Source: Ectocarpus siliculosus (Eukaryota; Sar; Phaeophyceae; Ectocarpales; Ectocarpaceae). Taken from it: DNA of 20,340 nucleotides. Numbering within the stretch: the stretch's first letter is position 1; every line of letters starts with the position of its first letter. This document shows, piece after piece, positions 9,401-15,918 of the stretch. The stretch covers positions 3,486,323-3,506,662 of the forward strand of contig FN649755.1 of NCBI GenBank assembly GCA_000310025.1. Direction: 5' to 3'. The notes below the pieces were generated by a model, which saw only the letters and a list, made by a program, of their open reading frames with translations, had not been told where the DNA came from and ran no database searches. The position numbers and the translations under genes are program-made.

Positions 9401-9630
9401 CGACAGCTGGCCTATTGCTGCCACTGTGCAATGCCTACGTCTACACCTCCCCCGCACTCTTTCTCTCTCTCTCTCTCGCCACACCTGTGTGCCGCGTGAC
9501 TAGCCTCGCGTTGCTCGAAGAAGCCCTTGGCGTACTCTCCGGCATCGAACTGAGAGTCTTCGAAGAAGCTCACTAAGTCAGGGTCGGCTACCGACTTGAG
9601 CCACCGCTTGTCTTTTCGGCCAGACGACAT
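379..9630 (-). CDS. EXO84: Exo84/EXOC8-like exocyst subunit, split gene, 10 exons seen, 3' end probably beyond window
   Basis: Exons 9630-9485, 8606-8572, 7454-7324, 6291-6169, 5889-5824, 4576-4379, 3925-3740, 2412-2311, 1485-1401 and 483-379 all have GT donors and AG acceptors. Exons 1-8 join in one frame of 329 codons without a stop. Exo84 is a subunit of the exocyst, which tethers secretory vesicles to the plasma membrane. Family marks, from memory of plant and animal Exo84: FDAGEY near residue 31; the Vps51/Exo84 N-terminal coil with VVRNYQAFMHATEEIRSMEAGL near 69-90; an acidic Ala-rich linker (125-145); LPEWLDQAPIELEELLLERK at the start of the Exo84 C-terminal domain (about 157-176); ALLISLGESEKAAIFF (245-260); and, in exon 9, LVVWVNQQIDQYAVL. 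No PH domain, as in animal EXOC8, is visible. Usual length is 700-750 aa, so about half is present. Exons 8 and 9 do not join in phase. Identity is secure in the N-terminal half and less so after exon 7. Confidence 0.85.
494..712. repeat. Minisatellite, ~15-16-bp unit GCGTTCCGTCGTCGAA, abutting exon 10
   Basis: At least a dozen imperfect units (core GCGTTCCGTC or GCGTTCCGCC) fill the end of intron 9. The last unit runs straight into the exon 10 acceptor, so the splice site's upstream sequence is itself a repeat unit. The remainder of the intron (713-1400) is unstructured to my eye, apart from an A13 run near 1341. Confidence 0.75.
1401..1485 (-). CDS. EXO84: Exo84 exon 9 (frame does not match exon 8)
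   Basis: Acceptor ctcccttctgcag|G, donor CCTCAG|GTGGGG. With one leading base it encodes LVVWVNQQIDQYAVLMGRQI, matching the family pattern LVxWxxxQxxxFAxLVKR. That frame needs two bases from the exon before it, but exon 8 ends in phase 0. A missed microexon, another donor, or a sequence error would explain it. Confidence 0.55.
1549..2005. repeat. TTAGCG-type minisatellite in intron 8
   Basis: It starts as perfect GTTAGC hexamers (1551-1574), becomes degenerate, and ends (1860-2000) as an alternating 24-bp unit, GGCTTAGCGTGA then GGCTCAGCGCCA. The plus-strand translation is a (RLSARLSV)n string, a by-product of the period rather than a gene. Confidence 0.8.
2068..2254. repeat. Short duplication in intron 8, period ~144 bp
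   Basis: The segments 2068-2111 and 2212-2254 share catNtcttcgcNtgctc and aagccgaaatg, about 80 percent by eye. Nothing coding was seen here. Confidence 0.5.
2311..2412 (-). CDS. EXO84: Exo84 exon 8 (boundaries less certain)
   Basis: The likely acceptor is gtcgggaag|GTG behind a T/C-rich tract; the donor is TACCAG|GTGAAG. 34 codons in phase 0 give VLDAVSAFLKLFCKS.. and end GKSTAYYQ, which sits where plant Exo84 has a ..AYSS.. stretch before LVTW. An alternative acceptor lies inside at ctgttctgcaag. Reading through the donor hits a stop at 2283-2281. Confidence 0.5.
2628..2715 (-). repeat. Decayed copy of the exon 8 acceptor edge inside intron 7
   Basis: On the minus strand this repeats the real sequence around 2335-2440: the T/C tract, the ttgtcgg(g/a)aag acceptor, TTGGACGCGGTGT and the ATTCACGAGCG stretch. 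About 30 nt in the middle of the exon piece are missing. The distance from the real boundary is about 265 bp. Confidence 0.65.
2873..2983. repeat. (CA)n microsatellite
   Basis: About 110 bp of CA dinucleotides with occasional CAAA, CATA and CTCA interruptions, in intron 7. It forms the tail of one copy of the GGTCAGCC-type repeat. Confidence 0.9.
3363..3735 (-). repeat. Array of exon 7 donor-edge copies in intron 7
   Basis: The exon 7 end plus donor (ACGTTCTTCGGACAG|GTACAAG) recurs as ACGTTCTTCGGACAGGTATAAG at about 3602-3625 and as a variant at about 3478-3500, with a ~125-bp unit between. Position 3363-3448 is a longer copy, carrying ~75 nt of the exon tail (compare 3751-3830). Shorter half-units with the core TTCTTCGG/TTGTTCGG fill the gaps. 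Confidence 0.75.
3740..3925 (-). CDS. EXO84: Exo84 exon 7
   Basis: Acceptor aaaaacacag|GTGTGG, donor GGACAG|GTACAAG, 62 codons, phase 0. ALLISLGESEKAAIFFVGER followed by SAMIRRSLRLV and LSETFFGQ mirrors the Exo84 order: a Leu-rich LxRLG helix, then xLFLxxR, then a VFF segment. The last ~75 nt and the donor are repeated downstream in intron 7. Confidence 0.8.
4115..4350. repeat. CAA/CAG-rich tract with an exon 6 donor-edge copy, intron 6
   Basis: An irregular CAN triplet tract reads as poly-Gln or poly-Cys in shadow frames. Positions 4150-4190 resemble the exon 6 donor region at 4352-4390: both carry a CGTCAG..CCGA(G/A)ACCTTC arrangement about 200 bp apart, followed by a CAA-rich stretch. A further pair, aatgtaaccgtaa, lies at ~3945 and ~4020. 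Confidence 0.55.
4379..4576 (-). CDS. EXO84: Exo84 exon 6
   Basis: Acceptor cgttctttgcag|TTGGAG, donor CTGACG|GTGAGA, 66 codons, phase 0. LEELLLERKHQEAATLIRRV continues exon 5 as in Exo84 C-terminal domains; the rest is helical (RGVERIFQKVETMAAGMAERLLAEIS). The acceptor edge is the founder of the long 89-bp array in intron 5. Confidence 0.8.
4618..5625 (-). repeat. Array of nine exon 6 acceptor-edge copies filling intron 5
   Basis: Copies begin near 4625, 4809, 4898, 4987, 5076, 5165, 5346, 5438 and 5531; five starts (4809 to 5165) are exactly 89 bp apart. Each, on the minus strand, repeats the exon 6 acceptor region: GA-rich lead, TTTCCTGC-like tract, TTGGAAGAGCTGTTG, then CACCAGAGGAAGC. 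The genuine edge is at 4576. Two similar ~95-bp spacers (about 4711-4808 and 5250-5345) interrupt the array. Confidence 0.9.
5824..5889 (-). CDS. EXO84: Exo84 exon 5
   Basis: Acceptor tccgtttcag|GGAGAC, donor ATAGAG|GTGAGA, 22 codons, phase 0. It ends with LKLPEWLDQAPIE, the start of the Exo84 C-terminal domain (family form: xxWxxELPExLDxLLAER). Confidence 0.75.
5905..6160. repeat. Small duplications in intron 4
   Basis: agccaacaga(c/t)gcaaaaaa occurs near 5913 and 5977, and accaagaca followed by cctgc(a/g)gaa(t/a)gcc near 5941 and 6110. These are weak, local repeats in a 279-bp intron. Confidence 0.4.
6169..6291 (-). CDS. EXO84: Exo84 exon 4 (acidic linker)
   Basis: Acceptor gcgtttcag|TCG, donor GAAGAC|GTGAGC, phase 0 to phase 0, 41 codons. 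The product is a Lys/Pro then poly-Ala then PEEDDED linker, as expected for the disordered segment between the two conserved Exo84 regions. Low complexity means no direct family match. Confidence 0.65.
6860..7020. repeat. CAG/CAA triplet-rich tract in intron 3
   Basis: Irregular CAG, CAA and AAC triplets. The rest of intron 3 (6292-7323) shows no exon; it also holds the exon 3 edge copy listed separately. Confidence 0.6.
7186..7250 (-). repeat. Copy of the 3' part of exon 3 in intron 3
   Basis: About 65 bp match the exon 3 tail at 7327-7394 at roughly 85 percent by eye, including TCTGGAG, CCATGCTGCGGATC and GGATC(T/C)ACCGCC equivalents. The offset is 141 bp. The copy lies on the donor side, outside the exon. 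Confidence 0.8.
7324..7454 (-). CDS. EXO84: Exo84 exon 3 (core of N-terminal coiled coil)
   Basis: Acceptor gtaaacag|AGTCGG, donor TTGCAG|GTATTG. The 43 whole codons include EVVRNYQAFMHATEEIRSME, which matches the most conserved Exo84/Vps51-type segment (family form: YxxYxxFIxTSxEIxxLE). Both edges of this exon are copied into the adjoining introns. Confidence 0.85.
7480..7990 (-). repeat. Three tandem copies of the 5' part of exon 3 in intron 2
   Basis: Copies at about 7549-7616, 7717-7775 and 7934-7980 repeat the exon 3 start and acceptor (real: 7402-7466). Shared parts include ccctcaaagccgact, gtagNtgcgg and ggcgtgca. The intervening sequence is also repeated (gtgtcgatgatcgcg.., cagcagggNttNtcgcca), giving a unit of ~150-200 bp. 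Similarity falls with distance from the real exon. Confidence 0.8.
8333..8396. repeat. Short tandem pair in intron 2
   Basis: Two ~30-bp units share gggcgac(c/t)g(g/t)ccgt(a/g)TTT. The remainder of 7990-8571 holds no feature I can support. Confidence 0.4.
8572..8606 (-). CDS. EXO84: Exo84 exon 2 (35-nt microexon)
   Basis: Acceptor gatatccag|GG and donor GACAG|GTGAGT bound only 35 nt. It encodes VEKLEGLKRQT with split codons at both ends (Arg and Glu). It fills exactly the helix that precedes the ..VVRNYQAF motif in Exo84, so both phases and the family pattern support this tiny exon. Confidence 0.75.
8783..8799. repeat. Short interstitial telomere-like motif
   Basis: CCCTAACCCTAAACCCC, barely two to three units, in intron 1. 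It is too short to mean a former chromosome end. The rest of intron 1 (8607-9484) has no recognisable gene. Confidence 0.4.
9456..9480. repeat. (TC)n tract beside the exon 1 donor
   Basis: A run of CT dinucleotides immediately downstream, in transcript sense, of the exon 1 donor (GA-rich on the minus strand). Confidence 0.7.
9485..9630 (-). CDS. EXO84: Exo84 exon 1 (start codon)
   Basis: The ATG at 9630-9628 opens MSSGRKDKRW and reaches FDAGEYAKGFFEQRE, the point where Exo84 proteins begin their conserved FDAxxYV stretch. The donor is CACAG|GTGTGG; 146 nt leave phase 2 (AG), completed to Arg by exon 2. A longer in-frame start exists upstream (MHQRTLV...), but the conserved part begins after the chosen ATG. 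Confidence 0.78.
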
Positions 9631-10265
9631 GTCTCCTCTTGTTTTCACTGCTTGTCTATGGGTCAAGACGAGGACGAGTGTGCGTTGGTGCAACAGCTAG
9701 AGCAGTCGGTGGGGAGCACAACACAGGCGCCTGGCAAGCGGCTGAACAAGGGGCTGAGAGGCCCTTCGACTGAGATCTAGGAGGGGGGGGGGCACCCAAC
9801 TGGTTCTCCCGAGCGGGAACAGAAGACACCCCGCATTGGCGCACCGCGAGCGGCGAGCGACACAGCGACACCGATTCACCGTTTGTGACTCACTAGAGAC
9901 AGAGAGGGAGAGGGTAGGCGCGAATACAAAGCCTGCTGGCTCGGAACCCCATTCTGAATGCTGCACGAGCTTATTTATGTAGATGCGCCGTTACTCCTGT
10001 GTGGTGCCCGGTTAGGTTACCGAGATGCCCAAGTTGAGATGCTTCAATTTTCCCCGTCAAGCAAGGGATCTGAGCAGGGGGGCGGCTCAAAAAGCCGGCA
10101 CCGTTTTAGCATGTCAGGACAAAACAAGGCCCACCGCCGTTCTGTCGCTAATTGAACAGCATATCCTCACAGTAAATATTCAAGACCTTGCCGCGCAAGC
10201 GGGAAAAGGAAATCGAGGCAAGGGCTCTGGTTTGCTAATCAATTGTTTCGCACCGACATTTTCAG
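9631..10265. other. Intergenic region upstream of Exo84
   Basis: It should contain the Exo84 5' leader and promoter. I see no convincing TATA box or other site. A G11 run sits near 9781. Short open frames here lack family resemblance. Confidence 0.4.
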
Positions 10266-10403
10266 CCGACTACCCTCCCCACGCCGGCTGGTGCGCGGAT
10301 TAACCTCAACATTGATGTCCTTGCTGTTCCGGTGATGATTCACTTGGCTGTGGTGGCCGGACTGGAGACTGTGAAAGATGTCGGCATCGTTACGGGGGGC
10401 TAG
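10266..10403 (+). other. Coding-like island, possible terminal exon, unknown
   Basis: After an acceptor-like gacattttcag, 45 codons run to a TAG and read PTTLPTPAGARINLNIDVLA, then VPVMIHLAVVAGLETVKDVG and IVTGG. The amino-acid pattern looks more protein-like than its surroundings. No partner exon or family is recognised; it may be a fossil or chance. Confidence 0.18.
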
Positions 10404-10945
10404 ATGCTCCTGGGGCGCATGCGTGCCACCACACCGTCATCGCTTTACGACTCAGCTTCCCCACCCAGGATGCAGCCATCGGATATAGCTCAAAATCCTC
10501 CTGTTGTCGTTCTTGTATGCGCTGTTTCTGTTGTCAGTTCCTGTTTTCGGTGTTGGTGTCGATCACACCAAGTGTTGGTCATCCTATTGCTGGTTTCGAG
10601 GACGCGGCGGCCGTGGCGGCAGCGGAGGTGAGAGAGACATTGAGAGGCATATATACAGAGAGTGCCAGAGAGAGGGTGGGGGGGGGGACACGAAAGGGGC
10701 TGTCTTGAGAGCGTCCAAATTTCCCCAACGGCCGTTCACTGGACGACTTGTATACGAAAAACCGTGCTATGGCATACGTTACCAGAGGAAGCTGGCATGA
10801 GGATGAGGGCGGCTGTGAATCGAAACACACGGCGGCGGCACCGGAAAGGAGAGGGAGTCGCCTTCCAACAACGATTCCCAAACCCTCTACCACACGCGTC
10901 CCCCTTGTGGTCCCCCTCGTGTTTGTTCTCCCCTTTCCCCTACAG

Positions 10946-11110
10946 GAGAATCTTCGACTCTGTCAAGGGGGATCCGATAACGCCAGGCACGTGACGCTGT
11001 TCACGTCCGGCTTCGGTAGCCAGGTGGCTTTTGCGCTGGAGGCCGCCTTCGATGCGGTTGATATCGTTGCGAGAACTGACCCGGGAATGAGATGTTCGCC
11101 CCCGTCCTAA
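10946..11110 (+). other. Coding-like island, strand uncertain
   Basis: Behind a good acceptor-like tract (cccctttcccctacag), 55 codons to TAA include HVTLFTSGFGSQVAFALEAA. The minus strand of the same stretch is also open, behind cccgggtcag. Neither reading has a family I recognise, so this may be a decayed fragment. Confidence 0.18.
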
Positions 11111-11138
11111 GAGTTGGTCTTTGTCGTCGGGGATGGGT

Positions 11139-11545
11139 GTGCTCATATTCGCGCATGCCGTAGTCGTTAGACCAATAGCCTCGCGTCCTCACACAGCCGG
11201 GAAGGAGCGCGCCGGGTTCACACCGAACCAGGCTCTCACATCACCAAGCGCGAAGCACCGTGAGATATTCGGCGAGTCGCATGGAGGGTGCGCTGCATCT
11301 TACTAAGGGTGTTCGGCGTCTTGTGCTTGCTTCGTTGCAACGCATGACAGCTGCGAATGACTTTGGGTTATTTTCTGGTACTTCCACTTACGGAGACAGT
11401 CATAGGCACTGTGTCATTGCCTCGAGGGGGATTGACCATTTCAACACAACGTGGTGCGATCATCCCCTTTGCACGGAGTGAGTGTTCCCGATGCCGCACA
11501 TCATTATCTACACACTCGACCACCATTATGGCTACCGCAACAAAC
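11139..11545 (+). repeat. Dispersed repeat R1, copy 1
   Basis: About 407 bp align end to end with 19704-20125 in the same orientation, at roughly 75-80 percent by eye. Shared anchors are gcatgccgtagtcgtta, ttcggcgagtcgcat, agggtgttcggc, catgacagctgcg and cggagtgag. No open frame is conserved. It is likely a non-coding mobile element or part of one. Confidence 0.8.
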
Positions 11546-11579
11546 AACCAAAGGAAGAACATACGGTGACCTGGTTGTC

Positions 11580-12034
11580 CAGCTGGCAGCAAAAATCGCC
11601 ACCGGGACAGATGTATCTTGGCGTCCGCCAATCAGCTGTCTCCAGTTCACTTGGCACCTACTTTGCGTCTTGTCTATGTTCCGGTAATTTTTGAAAAACA
11701 CGCCGCTTTTCTCTGGGCGCCGCATTCGAACAAACCAGTTCATAGACCAACACACATCAGCTGGGAGCCTGCGAACTGCAAAAGGTGCATACCACACGCA
11801 CGCCCACAGCAGGATAGAACTCGCAGAGACCACACCGGTATCTCTGTGTATCAAGTCTCGCAACGCCAACCCACACTCGGCGTCGATAACGAGCGAGCAG
11901 CAGCAGCACGAAGAAGAAAAATATTGAAACACAGCGAGGAGGGAGACCATTTACCCACAACCAAGGATCCAAGCTATTCAATATCGTCTGCACGCCCGGT
12001 CCTCTCGCCAGACCACTTCAAGTAACGTGATGAT
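11580..12034 (+). repeat. Repeat R2 copy A (+)
   Basis: It starts near ccaccgggacagat, contains ggcgtccgccaatcagctg and cacgcccacagcaggataga, and ends ccacttcaagtaa then tgatga. The same order is in copy C (12504-12988); copy B is inverted between them. A near-perfect palindrome, TTGGCG-TC-CGCCAA, lies at 11618-11631. Confidence 0.8.
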
Positions 12035-12099
12035 GATGATGCTTGGGCATATGTGCTGTAGTAACTCGAAATTATATGTGTGTATGCTTGTGTGTCTGA

Positions 12100-12470
12100 T
12101 CTCCCTCCTCGCTGGGTTTCAAGGTATATCTTCGTGGTGCTGCTACTGCTGCGTGCTCGTTATTGACACCAATCGTGGCTTAACATTCCAAAACTTTGTA
12201 CACACAGAGACCGGAGAGGTCTCTGCTGGTTCTATCGTTCTGTCGGCGTGCGTGTGGTATGCGCCAGTTGCAGCTCCCGGGTTCCCGGCTGTCGTGTGTT
12301 GGTCTGTGAACTGTGGCCGTTTTCGAATGCGGTGCACAGACAAAACGGTTTAATTGCCGAATGACTCGAAAACAGATAAGAACGCCAAGCAGGCGCCAAG
12401 TGAAATGGAAGCAGCTGATGGGCGGACGCCAAGTTAATTCTACCCCGGTGGCATTTTTAGCCGCCGAGAC
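12100..12470 (-). repeat. Repeat R2 copy B (inverted, 3'-truncated)
   Basis: The reverse complement matches copies A and C from the accggg and GGCGTCCGCC start to the agcgaggagggaga stretch near 12105. The final ~90 bp with ccacttcaagtaa are absent. About 70-75 percent similar by eye. Confidence 0.75.
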
Positions 12471-12503
12471 AAATGGGTTTCACACTCGTCGCGGCGGGCT
12501 TCA

Positions 12504-12988
12504 TTGGCTGCGAAAAAAAAACACCGGGACAGATTTTTAACATGGCGTCCGCCAATCAGCTGTCTCCAAATAGTTTGGCGCCTACTTGGCGTCTCGTCTA
12601 TTTTCGATATTTTTTCGGAATTACGCCGCATCTTTCTGCACACCGCATTATTGAAATCGACCAGTTCAGAGACCGACCCACATGTCAGGCGGGAGCCTGG
12701 GCACTGCAACTGGCGCATACCCCACGCCCACAGCAGGATAGAACGAGCAGAGACCACTCTGGCCTCTGTGTGCACGAAGTTTCGTAACGTCAATCCACAC
12801 TGAGTATCGATAACGAGCACCCAGAAAAGCACTCAGAAGAGCTACAGCGAGGAGAGAAAGATCGCGCACAGACGCACACTCGATTACTTGTGTCGGGCTA
12901 CTGCAGGACACCACTGCCAGGGATCTGCGCATGCTCTATCGCGTGCACGCCCGTCCTGTCGCCAGGCCACTTCAAGTAATCTGATGAC
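12504..12988 (+). repeat. Repeat R2 copy C (+)
   Basis: It has the same order of anchors as copy A: acaccgggacagat, tggcgtccgccaatcagctg, cccacagcaggataga, gcacgcccgtcct, ccacttcaagtaa. There is a ~50-bp extra segment before the end. Positions 12989-13542 hold no gene I can support. Confidence 0.8.
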
Positions 12989-13542
12989 AATGTTCTGGCG
13001 CCTCTGCGTTGTTTTTCGCTCTCTTGACTCTATCTGTAGGTTCTTTGAAATAAACGCCCCAAGACAACCACCATCCATCACCAATCCCAAGGCGCTGGTA
13101 TCTTGACAACCCGCATGGCAGTATATTTGCAAGGTGATTTATTTCCTGCCGCGGTGACGAAACATCTGCTCTGGTGCCTCCTTTCCTTCATTTATTCATA
13201 GAGGTGAAACATTTTGAAAGCTTGCGGCCCGCGGATGAATGGGTTTCAAACGTTTGTTAGCGGGCTTCACGCGCGTAAATAAACTCCAAAAACCTCTGTC
13301 CCGGCACACAAAATATTGCCAATGAACTGTAGTGTATGTTTCTTTCGGCTGTTCAATAAAAATGTGTCCTGTCGGTAAGGCACGCATGTTGTTTGTGGTT
13401 TTCATCTTCAGGGGCCAGCCTTGCTATACGTCGTCATGAAGACAGCAGTGGTGCCTACAACACCCTGGCGCTTGTCTCGCAACTATGCACCTCGCTTCAT
13501 TTCAATCTTATACCGTTGTCTGCCTTTGGTGTGGGATTGCAG

Positions 13543-13620
13543 GAGTCCTGGAAGTATGAGACGGTGGAGAAGGAGGTCATCCTACAGGTTGTCCTCGAGC
13601 GCTTGGGCGACAGGATTTAT
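13543..13620 (+). CDS. Unknown gene, upstream exon
   Basis: Acceptor gtgggattgcag|GAG, donor ATTTAT|GTGAGT, 26 codons, phase 0 at both ends, matching the phase of the next exon across a 1155-bp intron (13621-14775). It reads ESWKYETVEKEVILQVVLER and LGDRIY, an amphipathic helix. The open frame extends upstream to about 13393, but that part looks intronic. Confidence 0.5.
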
Positions 13621-15918
13621 GTGAGTTCGGCACTAGAGGGTAGCTGGCGTCTACGCAAAACTTGTGCTATGTTCTTACGAACGGGTTTGTGAGTTTCTTT
13701 CAGGGTCGCTCTTTTGAGTTTCAACGATTGCCGTAAGGACGATAAAACCGGGTGCCATCGAAGGCGAATGATTTTTTTCTTGCCTTGCTTCTCACTCCAC
13801 GATACCGTCTCTCCGACCTGTGCGACTCCCGATGAAATAGACTCCCTCTGACGTATCCCCTGGGGCTAAGGCCATCTCAGAATACGTTCCCGGAACGGTC
13901 TTACGCAATGTTGCGGTGAATAGGCACATTTACATTCATCCCAGATCTATTGTACTACATGTGTTAGGCACAAATGCAGCAACCGGCATTCTCACGCGGT
14001 ATGTTCGTTCGCGGTTGAGACCCAGGAGTTTGGCCCTGTTCATGCCCTCACCAACTGGGTGTAGGAGTTGGCCGGGTATAACAGGGGTAGCAGCTCATTG
14101 AATACCCTGTGCCCACTTGCAAGAACCCCAGTCGCGGACTCGGGGTGGCTCATCGCATTCGGTGCACGCTTTGCGGGCTCAGTGCAACGATAAAGTTTGA
14201 TCGTGTCTATGAGCGCAACCTGATGCCATGTCTACGACCCTCCCTCCCTTTCATTTTTCTGTAAATTAGAAAACGTCCCGAGTTACCATTAGTATGTTCT
14301 AATGTCTGCACTGATCCAAGATCCGCGGACGCCTTCTGTGGTGACACGCAATCTATACCAAAGGGCCGTACACCTTTTTATAAATGGGTTAAAAACCAAA
14401 AATGAGTTGTCTACAAACTTAATCCGAGGCGCGATTTCTTACTCAAACGAGAAAAACACTGGAAGGGATACGATCGACCCCTGTATCAAGAAGGGATGAA
14501 AGCAAGCAAGGAAAAGAGAGACACTGGAGGGAAACAATATGGAAGAGGGACAGGTGGGTTGTCCAGTCTCCATACAACATCTACAACAGGCACTGGGATC
14601 CTCGAATATGCGGCGGAACTGTCGGCGGTAGCAGATTAACGTCGTCCGTATTGGCACAATGATTCGCGTGACTCCATTTTTTATGGTCTGACGACTTTAG
14701 TCCTAGGCTAACCTTTTGCACTGTGTGCTCTGTTCCGTGCTGGAATCGCCTTCCCCGAACGTCATATCTTCACAGGGGAAGGAGTTCAGTTGCGGCAAGG
14801 GCTACGGCCACGAACAGTGGTACTCTCGGGTCGCGCATTACGTCAAGATCGAGCTGGCCAAGAACAAGGTTTACATGCAGACCCACGGATCTCTTCTGGA
14901 AGAACGCTTCGCGAGGGCGGAGATGCAACACCTCAGGGACTGGTTCGTCGCGCAGAAGGGGAATTACACCGCAGCCATGAAGAAGAAAGGCACGGGCTCG
15001 GAAGGAGGCCGGATTCAGAGGTCTCCTAACAAATTCCAGCAGCTGAGGGCCCACATCTTCTCCGGCAACGCTGCTGCGAACAAGCGGAAGTTTATGCGGG
15101 AGGTTGTCAATGTTGAGAACGGGAAGCGCCCTAAGGTTGCGCCTGCAGATGCCGGTGGTGCGGCTGGTGCCTCGGGTGGTGGCGCCAGCAGTGGTCAGGG
15201 TGGGGGAAAGGGGAAGGGAAAACGGCGCAAGATGGCTAGAGCTAACGGCGGAGGTCGCGACACGAGCGGGGAATCCCAAGCGCCCGGTGGCGACGACGCG
15301 GCGGGGGAAGGCAGCGGCGGGGGAAAAAAGAAAAGTCGTCGGAAGGCAGCACCGGTGGCGATGGAGGAGGATAACCAGGAGGATCCCCCGATGGACGTAG
15401 GCGGAGATGACTGGGCCCCCTCGGAATCGGAGGACAAAGAGGAACTGCGCAGCCGAGGGGGGGCTGGTGGAGAGGGCGGTATGTCTGACGGCGACTTGGA
15501 AGACGTGGCTGACGACAGCTCACCAGACGTGGTGGAAGTAAAGCGTAAGGGTCGCCGCAGGAAATCCGAGAAGTTCGATCCGAAAAGTTTCCAGCTCGAG
15601 GCAAGGAAGGAGAGAGACGAACGTGACAAAGCGTTCACGGCCACCATGCTACAAGGTGTAGGAATGACCCTCGGCGGGCGTGGGCAGAAGGACGGGTCAG
15701 GCGCCGCCGATAGTGCCGGTGGTGCGTCTGGCGTGGATCATGGGAAGATGGAGACTTCGGAGAAATCAGTTTCCCTGCTCAGAAACAGTTTGCAAGACTC
15801 GATTTTGGCCGCAAAGGAAGGGTACGGCAGTCAGGCCGCAGTAAAAAACAAGAACAAGCTATACCAAGAAGCCGTTGCCCGGCAGGAGGCCTTGATCTCC
15901 GGAGTCGACGATGGGTGA
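13543..15918 (+). CDS. Unknown split gene, basic/acidic low-complexity, probably nuclear protein; 5' end missing
   Basis: Two exons join in phase 0: 13543-13620 (26 codons) and 14776-15918 (380 codons and TGA). The join gives VLERLGDRIYGKEFSCGKGY. I do not recognise the family. The first ~110 residues look like a folded helical domain (ETVEKEVILQVVLERLGDRI; EQWYSRVAHYVKIELAKNKV; LEERFARAEMQHLRDWF). Counting from the long exon, basic clusters like nuclear localisation signals lie near 145-155 (KGKGKRRKMAR), 184-190 (KKKSRRK) and 256-266 (KRKGRRRKSEK), separated by Gly/Ser-rich and acidic stretches (197-225, 239-255). The end is helical (VSLLRNSLQDSILAAKEGYG). It converges on a Harbinger-type transposase about 1.75 kb away; such elements often carry a second DNA-binding ORF, so it could be that partner, but no SANT/Myb signature is clear. 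No start codon exon was identified. Confidence 0.65.
14776..15918 (+). CDS. Unknown gene, long terminal exon
   Basis: Acceptor catatcttcacag|GGGAAG. It stays open for 381 codons with strong third-position G/C, far longer than chance here. The ATG at 14716 in the same frame would add 20 residues but reads through the acceptor tract, so it is probably not the start. Confidence 0.75.
   Translation, partial: GKEFSCGKGYGHEQWYSRVAHYVKIELAKNKVYMQTHGSLLEERFARAEMQHLRDWFVAQKGNYTAAMKKKGTGSEGGRIQRSPNKFQQLRAHIFSGNAAANKRKFMREVVNVENGKRPKVAPADAGGAAGASGGGASSGQGGGKGKGKRRKMARANGGGRDTSGESQAPGGDDAAGEGSGGGKKKSRRKAAPVAMEEDNQEDPPMDVGGDDWAPSESEDKEELRSRGGAGGEGGMSDGDLEDVADDSSPDVVEVKRKGRRRKSEKFDPKSFQLEARKERDERDKAFTATMLQGVGMTLGGRGQKDGSGAADSAGGASGVDHGKMETSEKSVSLLRNSLQDSILAAKEGYGSQAAVKNKNKLYQEAVARQEALISGVDDG

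Noticed and set aside
11504-12832. Related 100-150-aa frames in the three R2 repeats (LVIDTxxGLTL..)
   Set aside because: They are shared because the repeats are homologous. Copy C shifts frame in the middle and no domain is recognised, so coding is unlikely.
15195-15647. 150-aa minus-strand Ser/Pro-rich frame
   Set aside because: It is a shadow of the GC-rich low-complexity part of the plus-strand exon.
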